A stretch of 64,000 nt of DNA from Paraburkholderia azotifigens (GTDB lineage Bacteria > Pseudomonadota > Gammaproteobacteria > Burkholderiales > Burkholderiaceae), in NCBI RefSeq assembly GCF_007995085.1, contig NZ_VOQS01000003.1, positions 2,418,001-2,482,000 of the forward strand, read 5' to 3'. The position numbers were made by a program, and so were the translations under genes. The first letter of the stretch is position 1. Each line of letters opens with the position of its first letter. The notes under the pieces are model-generated. The model did not search any database, was not told the origin of the DNA, and worked only from the letters and a program-made list of their open reading frames with translations. Below, in pieces: positions 43,854 to 52,616 of the stretch.

Positions 43854-46800
43854 TCAGGCAAGCGCTGCGTCGACAGCACGCAGGAAGCCGTTGAATCCGG
43901 CATCGGCGACGGCTGCACGCACGCGTTCGAGTTCGCGGCGTGCATCGCGGGAGGCCGGGGCGAGTTGCATGGCCGCCAGCGCACGTCCACGCGCTGCAAA
44001 CAGTTGCGCCCACGGCAGCGGTTCCCGTTGCGTGTAGCGGTCCAGCGCTTCGACATAGCGCAATACGCCAGCGGCATCGCGGACCCACAACATCGCCTCG
44101 ATTGCATCGCGGTAAAACCAGAGATGGTTGTGCCCGACGGCACCACGGCGCAGCAATTCCACGCCCTCTTCGAGCAGTTGCAAGCGTGCCGCGTCGTCAT
44201 CGACAGCGCGGCTCAGCGCGCTCAGCGCCTTCGGCGCGCTGAATTGCATGCCGACATCGCGGCATAGTTCGAGCGCGGCCCGCAACGTCCGCGCGGCTTC
44301 TGTCCGTTGTCCGCTGTCGAGCAGCAGGCGCCCCTCGATCTCCATGTTCTGCGCCTCGAAGCGGCGCGCGCCGAGTTGCCGGATCAGCCGCCGTTCCTGT
44401 TCGAGATGCACGCGTGTCGCTTCGATGTCGCCCATTTCGCAGCACGCGAAAGCGCCCAGCGTTTCGCACAACATCTGCGCACGAGGCTGCCCGACGAGCG
44501 CCGCCTCGCGCGACGCGTCGACGGCATCGTCCCGCGCCTCTCGCGCCTCGTTGAGGTAGATGCGGCTGAAGCCCTTCATCGAACGGTTGGCCACCTCGAT
44601 GCGGCCAAATCCGTGCTCGCGGCTCAGCGCCACGCAACGGCTGAAGTAGTCGAACGCGGAGCGCATGCGGCCTTGCGCGTAGGCCGCGTCAGCAAGGCCG
44701 CCTAGCGCACGTGCTTCCGCTTCCGGCAGCCCCAGACGGCGAGCATGGGCGAGCCCGCGCTCATGCTCGACCCGGCAATCGTCGATGCGGCCGAGCGGAA
44801 AGAGTATGTTGCCGCGCAGATGATGCAGGCGCGCCAGTTCGCTGATCCCGTTCTCGCGTTCGGCCGTCTTCTGTGCGGCATCGAGCAGCGCGAGCGCTTC
44901 TGTCAGGCCCTCGTTGACGCGCAGTCCCTCCGCGAGCCCGAGCTGCGCGATGCATAAAGCCGTGTCGTCGGGCGCGATCGCGGCAGCGGCCCGGTATGTT
45001 GCAATCGATGCCTCGATGTCGCCCAGATCGCGCTGCAGCTCGCCCTTGAAGCACGTCAGCGCGTGCCGGTCGATGGGTGTCTGCGCAACCTCCAGTCCCC
45101 GCTCGACCAGTTGCAGCGCCGACTCCGTGAAACGGGCCGCGCACTGCGTCATCGCTGCGACGAGACAGGCGTGCGCGGCACGCTCATCTTCCGCCCGATC
45201 CAGATGCTGCGCGTGAAGCACGGCATCGCTGTCGGCAAACCATTCGGCGGCGCGCCGGTGCAGTTCGCGCCGCCGCGTGCGCAGAAGCGTCGAATAGGCG
45301 CTCTCCTGGATCAGTGCATGAGCGAACAAAAAGTCTTCGCCTTCCGGTAACACGAGTGCGTTTTCAACCAGCCTGTCACAGCTATAGTCGGGCTGCTCGA
45401 TAAGATGCCTCAACAGCGCAACGCCAAAGCGCTGGCCGATCACGGACGCCGCCTGGAACGCGAGCCGGTCGGGCTGCGCGAGCCGGTCCATGCGTGCGAG
45501 CACGAGGCTCTGGATCGACGCAGGCACTGCCTCGCTGCTGCCTTCCTCGGCGTTGTGCAGGAGTTGTTCGAGGAACAGCGGATTGCCGTCCGCCCGTTCT
45601 ATGCAGGCGAGCGCGACACGCTGTGTCGCATCGATGAAATTGCCTGCCAGGGTCAGCGCTTCGTCGCGCCGCAGCGGACCGAGATCGATTGTCGCGAGCG
45701 GCGTGTCGCGTAGACGCGCGCGCCACGCAGCATCGAGCGGGTCGCCTTCGGCACGCGAGGTCAGCACCAGCAGCCCGGCGCCGCTCGCCATGCCCGACGC
45801 AAACGCCGCGAGATAGCCGAGCACCTGCACATCGGCCCAATGCAGGTCTTCGACCAGCAACATGATGGACCCGCGCCGGCACGCATCAGCCGTCAGCGCC
45901 GCCACGACCGCCTGCTTGCCGCGCTTGCGCGCCGTATGATCCATCGCGTCATGGAGAGTGAGCCATTCTCCCGTTTGCGGCAGATCGAGCAGGTCGTGCA
46001 GAAACACGCGCTCCCCGGTGCCGATGACATGTTCAGCCACCAGGCGTTCGGCGGCTTCGAGTCGCTCGTCGTTCATGGACGACGCTGACAGGCCGAGCAG
46101 GCTGTCGATGATCGCGCGCACGGGGTCCTGTCCCTTGCCGACGCCGAAGTCGAGCACGAGCCCCCGGTGTACCGCAAAACCCTGTGCCTGCGCGAAGACG
46201 CGCATCTCGTTGACGAGTCGCGTCTTGCCGATGCCCGCATCGCCGCGCACATACACGACGTGGCCGGCGCGTTGTTCGAGACAGGTTCGGGCGATGCCGT
46301 GGAACTGTTCCAGTTCGGCCTTCCGTCCGACGAATTGGCTGCGGCTCGCGCGGCTTGGCTCGCGCGCGACGCTGCACAGTCTCCAGACGCGCACGGGCGC
46401 GTTGATGCCCTTGAAGTGCCTCTCGCCCAACGATTCGCAGGTGGCGTTTTCGCCCAGCGCTCGCTGTACGCCATCGGACAGCAATGTCTGCCCCGCGGTC
46501 GCAGCCGCGACGAGCCGCGCTGCCAGGTTCACGGAATCGCCATGCACCGTATAGTCGAGCACATCGGCGCGGCCGACGGCGCCCGCTACCACCTCGCCGC
46601 TCGCAATGCCGATATGCGCCTGCAACGGGTGCGCGCTTTTGGCGCTGAGATGCGCGAGCGCATCGTGGATATCGAGCGCAGCGCGGGCGGCACGCAGCGG
46701 ATCGGTCTCATGTGCGCGCGGCGCTCCGAACAGTGCCATCACCGCGTCGCCGATGTGTTTGTCGACCGTGCCGCCATAGGCGAGCAAGATGCCGTCGACC

Positions 46801-47144
46801 AGCGATGTGAAGCGGCCGATCATCTCGCGCAACTCTTCGGGATCGAGCAGTTGGGAAAGCGCCGTGTAACCGCACAGATCGGCGAATAGAATGGTGACCT
46901 GTCTGCGATCGTCGGCGGGCGGCGCGACGAGTGGCTTTGGCTTTGCGCCCGACGTCAAAGTGGTTCGTTCGGCAATCGCCGCGAGCAGGCGCTTGCGATG
47001 TCCTAGCGACTGGACGCCGAGTTCCTTCAGATCCGCGTCGGTCAGATCGGGCAGAATCGCGAGCTCGATGTCGTTGTCCGCGAACGCCCGCGCGTATTGG
47101 TCGAGGCCAAGTCCGCCCAGCCATTGTTCGATATCCATCGTCAT
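43854..47144 (-). CDS. SAM domain - class III adenylate/guanylate cyclase - AAA/NB-ARC-like ATPase - TPR protein
   Basis: Large signalling protein of 1096 residues. Residues 1-62 form a SAM domain (IEQWLGGLGLDQYARAFADNDI). Residues ~80-255 form a class III cyclase homology domain with both metal aspartates (D89 in LFADLCGYT, D133 in HIGDAVMALFG), plus K129, D197, N206 and R210, so it looks catalytically competent. Residues ~270-560 are a STAND-type ATPase with Walker A GDAGIGKT (301-308) and LLVEDLHWADVQ. The rest is helical TPR-like repeats. No DNA-binding domain is visible. It is separated by 277 nt from the P450 fusion and appears to be transcribed alone. Confidence 0.88.
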   Translation of the reverse strand: MTMDIEQWLGGLGLDQYARAFADNDIELAILPDLTDADLKELGVQSLGHRKRLLAAIAERTTLTSGAKPKPLVAPPADDRRQVTILFADLCGYTALSQLLDPEELREMIGRFTSLVDGILLAYGGTVDKHIGDAVMALFGAPRAHETDPLRAARAALDIHDALAHLSAKSAHPLQAHIGIASGEVVAGAVGRADVLDYTVHGDSVNLAARLVAAATAGQTLLSDGVQRALGENATCESLGERHFKGINAPVRVWRLCSVAREPSRASRSQFVGRKAELEQFHGIARTCLEQRAGHVVYVRGDAGIGKTRLVNEMRVFAQAQGFAVHRGLVLDFGVGKGQDPVRAIIDSLLGLSASSMNDERLEAAERLVAEHVIGTGERVFLHDLLDLPQTGEWLTLHDAMDHTARKRGKQAVVAALTADACRRGSIMLLVEDLHWADVQVLGYLAAFASGMASGAGLLVLTSRAEGDPLDAAWRARLRDTPLATIDLGPLRRDEALTLAGNFIDATQRVALACIERADGNPLFLEQLLHNAEEGSSEAVPASIQSLVLARMDRLAQPDRLAFQAASVIGQRFGVALLRHLIEQPDYSCDRLVENALVLPEGEDFLFAHALIQESAYSTLLRTRRRELHRRAAEWFADSDAVLHAQHLDRAEDERAAHACLVAAMTQCAARFTESALQLVERGLEVAQTPIDRHALTCFKGELQRDLGDIEASIATYRAAAAIAPDDTALCIAQLGLAEGLRVNEGLTEALALLDAAQKTAERENGISELARLHHLRGNILFPLGRIDDCRVEHERGLAHARRLGLPEAEARALGGLADAAYAQGRMRSAFDYFSRCVALSREHGFGRIEVANRSMKGFSRIYLNEAREARDDAVDASREAALVGQPRAQMLCETLGAFACCEMGDIEATRVHLEQERRLIRQLGARRFEAQNMEIEGRLLLDSGQRTEAARTLRAALELCRDVGMQFSAPKALSALSRAVDDDAARLQLLEEGVELLRRGAVGHNHLWFYRDAIEAMLWVRDAAGVLRYVEALDRYTQREPLPWAQLFAARGRALAAMQLAPASRDARRELERVRAAVADAGFNGFLRAVDAALA

Positions 47145-47204
47145 TGCCGGAAGCCCAGGAGCTGTTTCGTCGCTATCCCGATTCGTAGTGTAGGCGCTGG
47201 CCCG

Positions 47205-48357
47205 CGTAATGGCGGACGGCGGCGCATGTTCATGACGGGGATGGCGGGCTTCGTCGTCGCATCGGCGTTATGCGGTTTCGCGCCGAATGGCCACGTGCTC
47301 GTGATCGCGCATCGTGCAGGGTATGGAGGCCTCGGTGATGGCGCCGCAGGTGCTCGCAACCGTGCGCGCCGTCGTGCCGCCGCATCAGCAGACGCGTGTG
47401 ATGGGCTTTTATGGCTTCGTGTTCGGTCTCGACTGGCGAGCGATCTTTCTGATCAACGTTCCCGTGGGGATTCTGGCGTTCGTGGGCGCGTGGAAGTTCG
47501 TGCCGGAGAACCAGCCCGAGACGCGCGAGGGCGTCGATCTGAAGGGCGTGGCCTTGCTGTCGCTGGTGTTGATGCTGCTGATCTATCCGATGACGCATGG
47601 CCGCGAAGCCGGCTGGCCCTGGTGGACCTTCGCGATGTTCGCGCTCGCCGTGCCCGCGCTGGCCGCGTTCATCGCCACCGAGCGCCAGGTCGAGCGCAGC
47701 GGCGGCAGTCCGCTCGTCGATCTGCAACTGTTCCGCAACCCCGCTTTTTCGACGGGGCTTGTGCTCGCGTTCCTGTTCTATTGCAACAGCGCGTTCTTCC
47801 TGACCTACGGCATCTATCTGCAGACGGGCCTGCACTGGACGCCGCTGCAATCCGGTCTCGCGATCATGCCGTTCGCGCTCGGCTTTGTCGCCGGGCCGCT
47901 GACGTCGCCCGCCGTCGTGCGGCAGATCGGCGCGCACGTGCTGACGCCAGGCTTTTCGATGATGGCCGTCGGGTTTTCGGTCACCGGCTGGGCCGCGACG
48001 CACGCGGCGCCCGGCACGCTCTTCTATGCAGGACTCGTGTTCGCCGGCGTCGGGCAAGGACTTGTGCTGCCGTCGATCATGCGCATCGTGCTCGGCGAAA
48101 TCGAGCCGTCGAAAGCAGCGCTCGCGTCGGGCGTCGTGACGTCGACGCTGCAGATCGGCTCGGCATTCGGCACGGCGGCGATCAGCGGCGCGTTCTTCGG
48201 CGCGCTGTCGGCGCATGCATCGGCGGCGGGCTACGCGTACGCGTTCCAGCGCAGTCTCGCGATCAACGCGGTGCTGATGGTGGCCTGCATTGCACTCAGC
48301 GCGACGCCGGTGCGCCATCAACAGCGCGCTTATCGGCGTGCGATCAAAGCGGCTTAG
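47205..48357 (+). pseudogene. Decayed DHA2/EmrB-type MFS efflux transporter
   Basis: Remnant of a 14-TM drug exporter. The fragment begins abruptly at GGRRRMFMTGMAGFVVASALCG (motif A and TM3; the first ~60 residues are missing). The frame then shifts near 47310-47325, where GHVLVIAHR continues in another frame as GMEASVMAPQVLATV. About 30 residues are missing between GFYGFVFGL and DWRAIFLINVPVG near 47440. Downstream of that the frame is open to the stop at 48357 and has normal transporter features. A downstream ATG at 47314 opens a 347-residue frame, but it lacks the N-terminal half and cannot be a working transporter. Confidence 0.8.
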
Positions 48358-48890
48358 GGAAAATCCCGAGCCGCTGCATTTTTGTCATTCGCCAGAACAA
48401 AAACACGCGTGAAAATCGTCCGATAACGTTTCCAATGCTCACAGTCTTACTATTCGGACGGGGAGTCATGGCGCATCGCAACTGATTTTCCCGTTCAGCA
48501 GTGATGCGCTTATTCACAGATGGCGCCGATTATCTCGGACGCACCGGCTTTAAATCCGCGTTAACTCGCAGAATGTCACCGGTATGACAGCGGGTGGTCG
48601 GCCGTATCGACGTATACCCGATGCCGCCGGCCTAAACTTCTGCTGTCCTCATGCTGCGCGACAACATGACGCCTTTACCAGAAGGCGATTCCAGCACTAA
48701 ACAATAACGAACGAACGTTCGGGATATACACGCTTCTATTCCACTTTTGCTGAAAACGCTTCCAATAAAAAATACTTGCTGACGAAATATTCGATTGTTA
48801 ATCTTCGTCCACTCTATTAATTCCGTTGGACCGCGGTGCGTTTATGGCAGTGAATTTTCAGCCAGCCTAATGCTTATAACGGGGACATCC
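48358..48890. other. 533-nt AT-richer intergenic region
   Basis: No convincing gene is present. I note a 12-mer repeated with one change, AACGTTTCCAAT at 48425-48436 and AACGCTTCCAAT at 48755-48766, and a perfect palindrome CGAACGTTCG at 48712-48721. The composition drops in GC towards the DUF2158 gene, so its promoter is likely in the last 200 nt. Confidence 0.5.
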
Positions 48891-49172
48891 ATGCTGACTG
48901 CTACTTTCGACGCATTTGATACGACGCAACAAACGGTGCAAATCAATGTCGGGGACGTGGTGACGCTCAAAGCGGGCGGCTCGCGTATGACGGTGACGTA
49001 TGTTGGGCCGGTTGCCCGTAAAGCGGGTGAATGGCTCGTTTGCCAATGGTTCGACGACCAGGGTGAACTGCGTCAGGAAACGTTCGCGCCGGTGGACGTG
49101 CGGCTTCAGCCGCGTTCGATTCCGGCGGGCTCGGTGCATTTGCGCAAATTCGTTCGCATCGTTTCGCCTTGA
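48891..49172 (+). CDS. DUF2158 (YodC-like) small protein
   Basis: Protein of 93 residues. The ATG at 48891 follows GGGGAC; longer in-frame starts lie in non-coding-looking sequence. The core VGDVVTLKAGGSRMTVTYVG, then WLVCQWFDDQGELRQETFAPVDV, is the DUF2158 pattern, a small SH3-like barrel of unknown function. An N-terminal 20-residue and a C-terminal 15-residue extension (SVHLRKFVRIVSP) are unlike short YodC. Confidence 0.85.
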   Translation: MLTATFDAFDTTQQTVQINVGDVVTLKAGGSRMTVTYVGPVARKAGEWLVCQWFDDQGELRQETFAPVDVRLQPRSIPAGSVHLRKFVRIVSP

Positions 49173-49228
49173 ACGCGACGACGCGCCAGAAGGCGCCTTC
49201 GCACGCTTCTTTCTACGCTTTCATGACA

Positions 49229-49258
49229 GACGCCGGGTGCATCAGCCAGCCCGGCGTC
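49229..49258. terminator. Bidirectional terminator between DUF2158 and LysE genes
   Basis: GACGCCGGG pairs with CCCGGCGTC across a 12-nt loop, between convergent genes; GTGCTTT follows on the plus strand. A smaller palindrome, GAAGGCGCCTTC, precedes it near 49190. Confidence 0.6.
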
Positions 49259-49263
49259 GTGCT

Positions 49264-49896
49264 TTAGCGCCGCGCTTCCGTCGCCATTCTCACGGCGAGA
49301 CCGGCGAGCACGGTGCCCATCAGCCAGCGCTGAACGAGGAGCCACGTCGGCTTGCGCGCGAGAAACACGGCAATCGATCCCGCCGTCATCGCGACCGTCG
49401 AGTTGACGGAAATGCTCAATACGATCTGAATCGCGCCGAATATCAGCGACTGCCCGAGCACGCTGCCGTGTTGCGGATCGATGAACTGCGGCAGCAGCGA
49501 CAGATACAGCACCGCGATTTTCGGATTCAGCAGATTCGTGACGAAGCCCATCGTGAAGAGCTTGCGCGGGCTGTCGACGGGCAGGTCGCGCACCTGGAAC
49601 GGCGAGCGTCCGCCCGGCTTCACCGCCTGCCACGCGAGATACAGCAGATAGAGCGCGCCGCCGAAGCGGAGCGCGTCGTACGCGAACGGCACGGCGAGCA
49701 GCAGCGCGGTGATGCCGAACGCCGCGCAGAACATGTAGACCACGAAGCCGAGTGCGACGCCGCCGAGCGAAATCAGGCCGGCCGTGCGGCCCTGGCAGAT
49801 CGAGCGCGAGATCAGATAGACCATGTTGGGCCCCGGCGTGAGCGCCATGCCGAGCGCGACGAGGGCGAATGCAAGCAGATGGGACGTGTGAGGCAT
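49264..49896 (-). CDS. LysE/RhtB-family amino-acid exporter
   Basis: Membrane protein of 210 residues with ~6 hydrophobic segments. The ATG at 49896 has GGAGCTCACGC upstream; longer starts to 50040 are rejected as low-complexity Arg-rich sequence. The N-terminal ALVALGMALTPGPNMVYLISRS is the family signature, and FVTNLLNPKIAVLYLSLLPQFI is the conserved second motif. The exported amino acid cannot be deduced. Confidence 0.88.
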   Translation of the reverse strand: MPHTSHLLAFALVALGMALTPGPNMVYLISRSICQGRTAGLISLGGVALGFVVYMFCAAFGITALLLAVPFAYDALRFGGALYLLYLAWQAVKPGGRSPFQVRDLPVDSPRKLFTMGFVTNLLNPKIAVLYLSLLPQFIDPQHGSVLGQSLIFGAIQIVLSISVNSTVAMTAGSIAVFLARKPTWLLVQRWLMGTVLAGLAVRMATEARR

Positions 49897-50116
49897 TGCG
49901 TGAGCTCCGTGTGAAGGAATACCGGTTGAAGGTACCGGTCGAAGAATCGCAGCAAGGCCCAGGCGCGCGGCTCGAACGGGGCATCGCCTGCAAGAAGAAC
50001 GGCGATGCGGTCCGGTTCGCGTTCCCCGGTGGTGATCCACCTCGATTGAGCGCCAGTCACGCGAACCGTGCGATTGTTGCGTACGGCCCGCGCGGACGCC
50101 AGAGACAAAAGCGGCG

Positions 50117-50434
50117 CTAGCCGTCGATACACTTGAGCGCGGCGGCCGCCGCGACGATCAGCACCATGCACGCGATACGCGGCGCCGACACGGGGTCGCC
50201 GAACAGCACGATACCGAGCAGCGTGATGCCCAGCGAACCGATGCCCGTCCACACCACATAGGCGGTGCCCGCAGGCAGATGCTTCATCGCGAGCGTGAGC
50301 AGGAAGACGCTCGCGAGCGCAGCCGCCACGCCGCCGACGCTCGGCCACAAGCGCGTCAAGCCGTTCGCGTACTTGAGCGAGAGGCCCATCAGGATTTCCA
50401 CGACGCTTGCAGCCAGCAGGATTAACCACGCCAT
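50117..50434 (-). CDS. SMR-family transporter (SugE/Gdx-like)
   Basis: Four-helix exporter of 105 residues. GGAGG lies five nt before the ATG at 50434, which decides the start. The essential membrane glutamate is E13 (AASVVEILMGLSLKYANG). WTGIGSLGITLLGIVLFGDPVSAPR is the conserved helix 3-4 region; the WTGIG and Lys25 style favour the SugE/Gdx (guanidinium or quaternary ammonium) subgroup over EmrE. It is divergent from an HxlR regulator, 76 nt apart. Confidence 0.88.
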   Translation of the reverse strand: MAWLILLAASVVEILMGLSLKYANGLTRLWPSVGGVAAALASVFLLTLAMKHLPAGTAYVVWTGIGSLGITLLGIVLFGDPVSAPRIACMVLIVAAAAALKCIDG

Positions 50435-50510
50435 CACTACCTCCATTTGAAGAATGGAGGCAGCGTAGAGGTATAGTCAGCCGCTGCCCATTACGCACCT
50501 TCTGGTAACC

Positions 50511-50930
50511 ATGTCATTGCCCGCGCCCGCTCATTCCGCCGCTGCCGCGAACGCAGCGGAACACACTGGCAACGTATTCGACGAGGCCTGTTCGTCGCGG
50601 CTCGCGCTCGAACTGATCGCGAGCAAATGGACGCTGCTGATCCTGCCCGCGCTGCAGGACGGGCCGATGCGCAACAACGCGCTGCTGCGCAGAACAGGCG
50701 GCATTTCGCAGAAGGTGCTGTCGCAGACGTTGCGCGAACTCGAGCGCAACGGGCTCGTGATTCGCGAGGTGCGCGGGACGAAGCCGTTGCATGTCGAGTA
50801 TCGCTTGAGCGCGCTGGGTGTGTCGCTGAGCGACGCGCTCGTCACGCTCGACCGCTGGGCCGAAACGCATGGCGGCGCGCTCGACGCCGCGCGCGAGCGC
50901 TACGACGCGTCGGCGCAGTCGCGTCGGTAG
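50511..50930 (+). CDS. HxlR-family transcriptional regulator
   Basis: Regulator of 139 residues containing the HxlR winged helix (LELIASKWTLLILPALQDGPMRNNALLRRTGGISQKVLSQTLRELERNGLV). A single cysteine, C24 just before the domain, may act as a sensor as in other HxlR/YodB proteins. It is divergent from the SMR exporter with a 76-nt gap, so it probably controls it and itself. Confidence 0.9.
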   Translation: MSLPAPAHSAAAANAAEHTGNVFDEACSSRLALELIASKWTLLILPALQDGPMRNNALLRRTGGISQKVLSQTLRELERNGLVIREVRGTKPLHVEYRLSALGVSLSDALVTLDRWAETHGGALDAARERYDASAQSRR

Positions 50931-50946
50931 CGGGGCTGCGAGCGCC

Positions 50947-52101
50947 TCACTTGCGCAGAGGCCGGAAGAAGCGCCGGATCTCTTCAGCGAGCAGCGCGGG
51001 CTGTTCCATCGCGGCGAAATGCCCGCCGCGCGGCATGTCGGCGAATTGCGTGACGTTGAACACGCGCTCGATCCACGAGCGCGGCGGCTGGCTGATTTCC
51101 TTCGGAAAGCGTGCGAAGCCGAGCGGCGGCGCAACGCGCTGGCCCGGCTCGAAACGCAGCGGCCGAGCGCGCGTTTCCGCATAGAGCCGCATCGACGAAC
51201 CGATGGTTTGCGTATGCCAGTACAGCGAGAGATCGGTGAGCAGCTGATCCTTCGAAAACACGCGCTCGATGTCGCCGTCGCAATCGCTCCACGCGCGAAA
51301 CTTCTCGACGATCCACGCGGCGAGACCGGCCGGCGAATCGTTCAGCGCGACGGCTGCCGTGTTCGGCTTCGTCGCGTGCATGTGCGCGTACGCGCCTTCG
51401 CCATCCGCGAACACGGCTTTCGATGCGAGGAAATCGCGCTCGTCCTGCGTGACGGACGGATCGTCGGGCGCGACGCCCGGTGCATACGAACCCGGCAGGA
51501 AGTTGAGATGAATGCCGTCGACGTGCTGCGCATGATTCGCGGCCAGCGCGATCGATACGGCCGCGCCCAGATCGCCGCCTTGCGCGCCGAAGCGTTCGTA
51601 GCCGAGGCCGCGCATCAGTTCGACCCACAGATCGGCGATCGCGAACACCGACATGCCCGGCTTCGCGGGGCGCTCGGAAAAGCCGTAGCCGGGCATCGAC
51701 GGCACGACGACATCGAACGCATCGGCGGGGTCCGCGCCGAACGACGCGGGGTCGCATAGCTGCGGCACCAGTTCCTCGAACTCGATGAACGAGCCGGGCC
51801 AGCCATGCGTGATGACGAGCGGGTAGGGCTTCGGACCGATGCCGCGCCGGTGCACGAAGTGCACGCCGAGTCCGCCCGTCTGCGCGACGAACTGCGGCGT
51901 CTGATTGAGGCGTGCTTCCGTCGCGCGCCAGTCGTAGGCGCCCGCCCAATAATCGACGAGGTCGCGCAGATAGTTCAGGTCGACGCCGAGCGCCCACGGC
52001 GCGCTGTCGAACGCATCGGGCCAGCGCGTTTGCTTGAGCCGCGTCTTGAGCGCGTCGAGTTCGAAGTCGGCGATCGAAATCTGGAACGGCGTGATGTGCA
52101 T
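50947..52101 (-). CDS. Epoxide hydrolase (microsomal-type, EHN domain)
   Basis: Alpha/beta hydrolase of 384 residues. An EHN lid domain (~1-105, PFQISIADFELDALKTRLKQ) precedes the core. HGWPGS (99-104) forms the oxyanion hole, D177 in GAQGGDLGAA is the nucleophile, and the histidine in RGGHFAAMEQP completes the triad. Length and architecture match bacterial relatives of microsomal epoxide hydrolase and juvenile hormone epoxide hydrolase. A longer antisense-phase frame over it is a shadow. Confidence 0.9.
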   Translation of the reverse strand: MHITPFQISIADFELDALKTRLKQTRWPDAFDSAPWALGVDLNYLRDLVDYWAGAYDWRATEARLNQTPQFVAQTGGLGVHFVHRRGIGPKPYPLVITHGWPGSFIEFEELVPQLCDPASFGADPADAFDVVVPSMPGYGFSERPAKPGMSVFAIADLWVELMRGLGYERFGAQGGDLGAAVSIALAANHAQHVDGIHLNFLPGSYAPGVAPDDPSVTQDERDFLASKAVFADGEGAYAHMHATKPNTAAVALNDSPAGLAAWIVEKFRAWSDCDGDIERVFSKDQLLTDLSLYWHTQTIGSSMRLYAETRARPLRFEPGQRVAPPLGFARFPKEISQPPRSWIERVFNVTQFADMPRGGHFAAMEQPALLAEEIRRFFRPLRK

Positions 52102-52137
52102 GGGCTTTGTCCGTTGTCGTTGAGCGTATGAACCGCG

Positions 52138-52446
52138 CTATTTGGGCGGGCGGTTGCGCGACTCGCGCATCTGGACGCGTTCGCCCAGCATCTTCGTAAA
52201 GGTTTTCATGCTGATGACACGCCGCGAGCGGACCACGTCGCCTTCCAGATTGACGGGCGGATTCGGCTGAAACGCCCAGTACAGCGCAGCCAGCCAGCCG
52301 AACACCGTCCAGCCCATGCACGCGTTGAACAGCGCGATGGTCAGCATGTCGTAGCGCTTGCGGCGATCGGCGATGATGGACGGCAGGAAGTACAGCCCCA
52401 GCGCGGCCACGGTCGCCACGCCTTGAACGACGATGTTGTTACCCAT
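52138..52446 (-). CDS. Superinfection immunity protein family (Imm-like) membrane protein
   Basis: Membrane protein of 102 residues. GGGGAGGC precedes the ATG at 52446. Two hydrophobic segments, VATVAALGLYFLPSIIADRRKR and LTIALFNACMGWTVFGWLAALYWAF, match the superinfection-immunity family named from phage T4 Imm. A charged cytoplasmic tail of ~40 residues follows. Chromosomal members are common and mostly uncharacterised; whether this one blocks phage DNA entry is unknown. It lies 36 nt upstream of the epoxide hydrolase on the same strand. Confidence 0.8.
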   Translation of the reverse strand: MGNNIVVQGVATVAALGLYFLPSIIADRRKRYDMLTIALFNACMGWTVFGWLAALYWAFQPNPPVNLEGDVVRSRRVISMKTFTKMLGERVQMRESRNRPPK

Positions 52447-52616
52447 CGAAGCCTCCCCAGGCGCATTGCTTGTCCGTCCATTGTCGCGCGAACGGCCCAT
52501 ATCCGCTTGCGGTGCTGAAGGCTGATTGCAAGCCTCCTGGCATGGTTCGCACGAATTCGGCAACGTGGGCCATAGGGTCTATCATGTGCGTTTCGACTGC
52601 ACCGGATAGGGCCATC

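Noticed and set aside
47314..48357. A 347-residue frame as an intact MFS transporter
   Set aside because: It starts in the middle of the transporter, lacks the first helices and an internal segment, and the missing upstream part is found in a different frame.
50435..50510. A guanidine riboswitch upstream of the SugE/Gdx-like gene
   Set aside because: The 76-nt divergent gap is too short and has no matching structure; an HxlR regulator is the more likely control.
50984..52321. A 445-residue minus-strand frame overlapping the epoxide hydrolase in another phase
   Set aside because: It is Arg/Ala-rich and lacks motifs; the 384-residue frame in the same region has the complete epoxide hydrolase triad.
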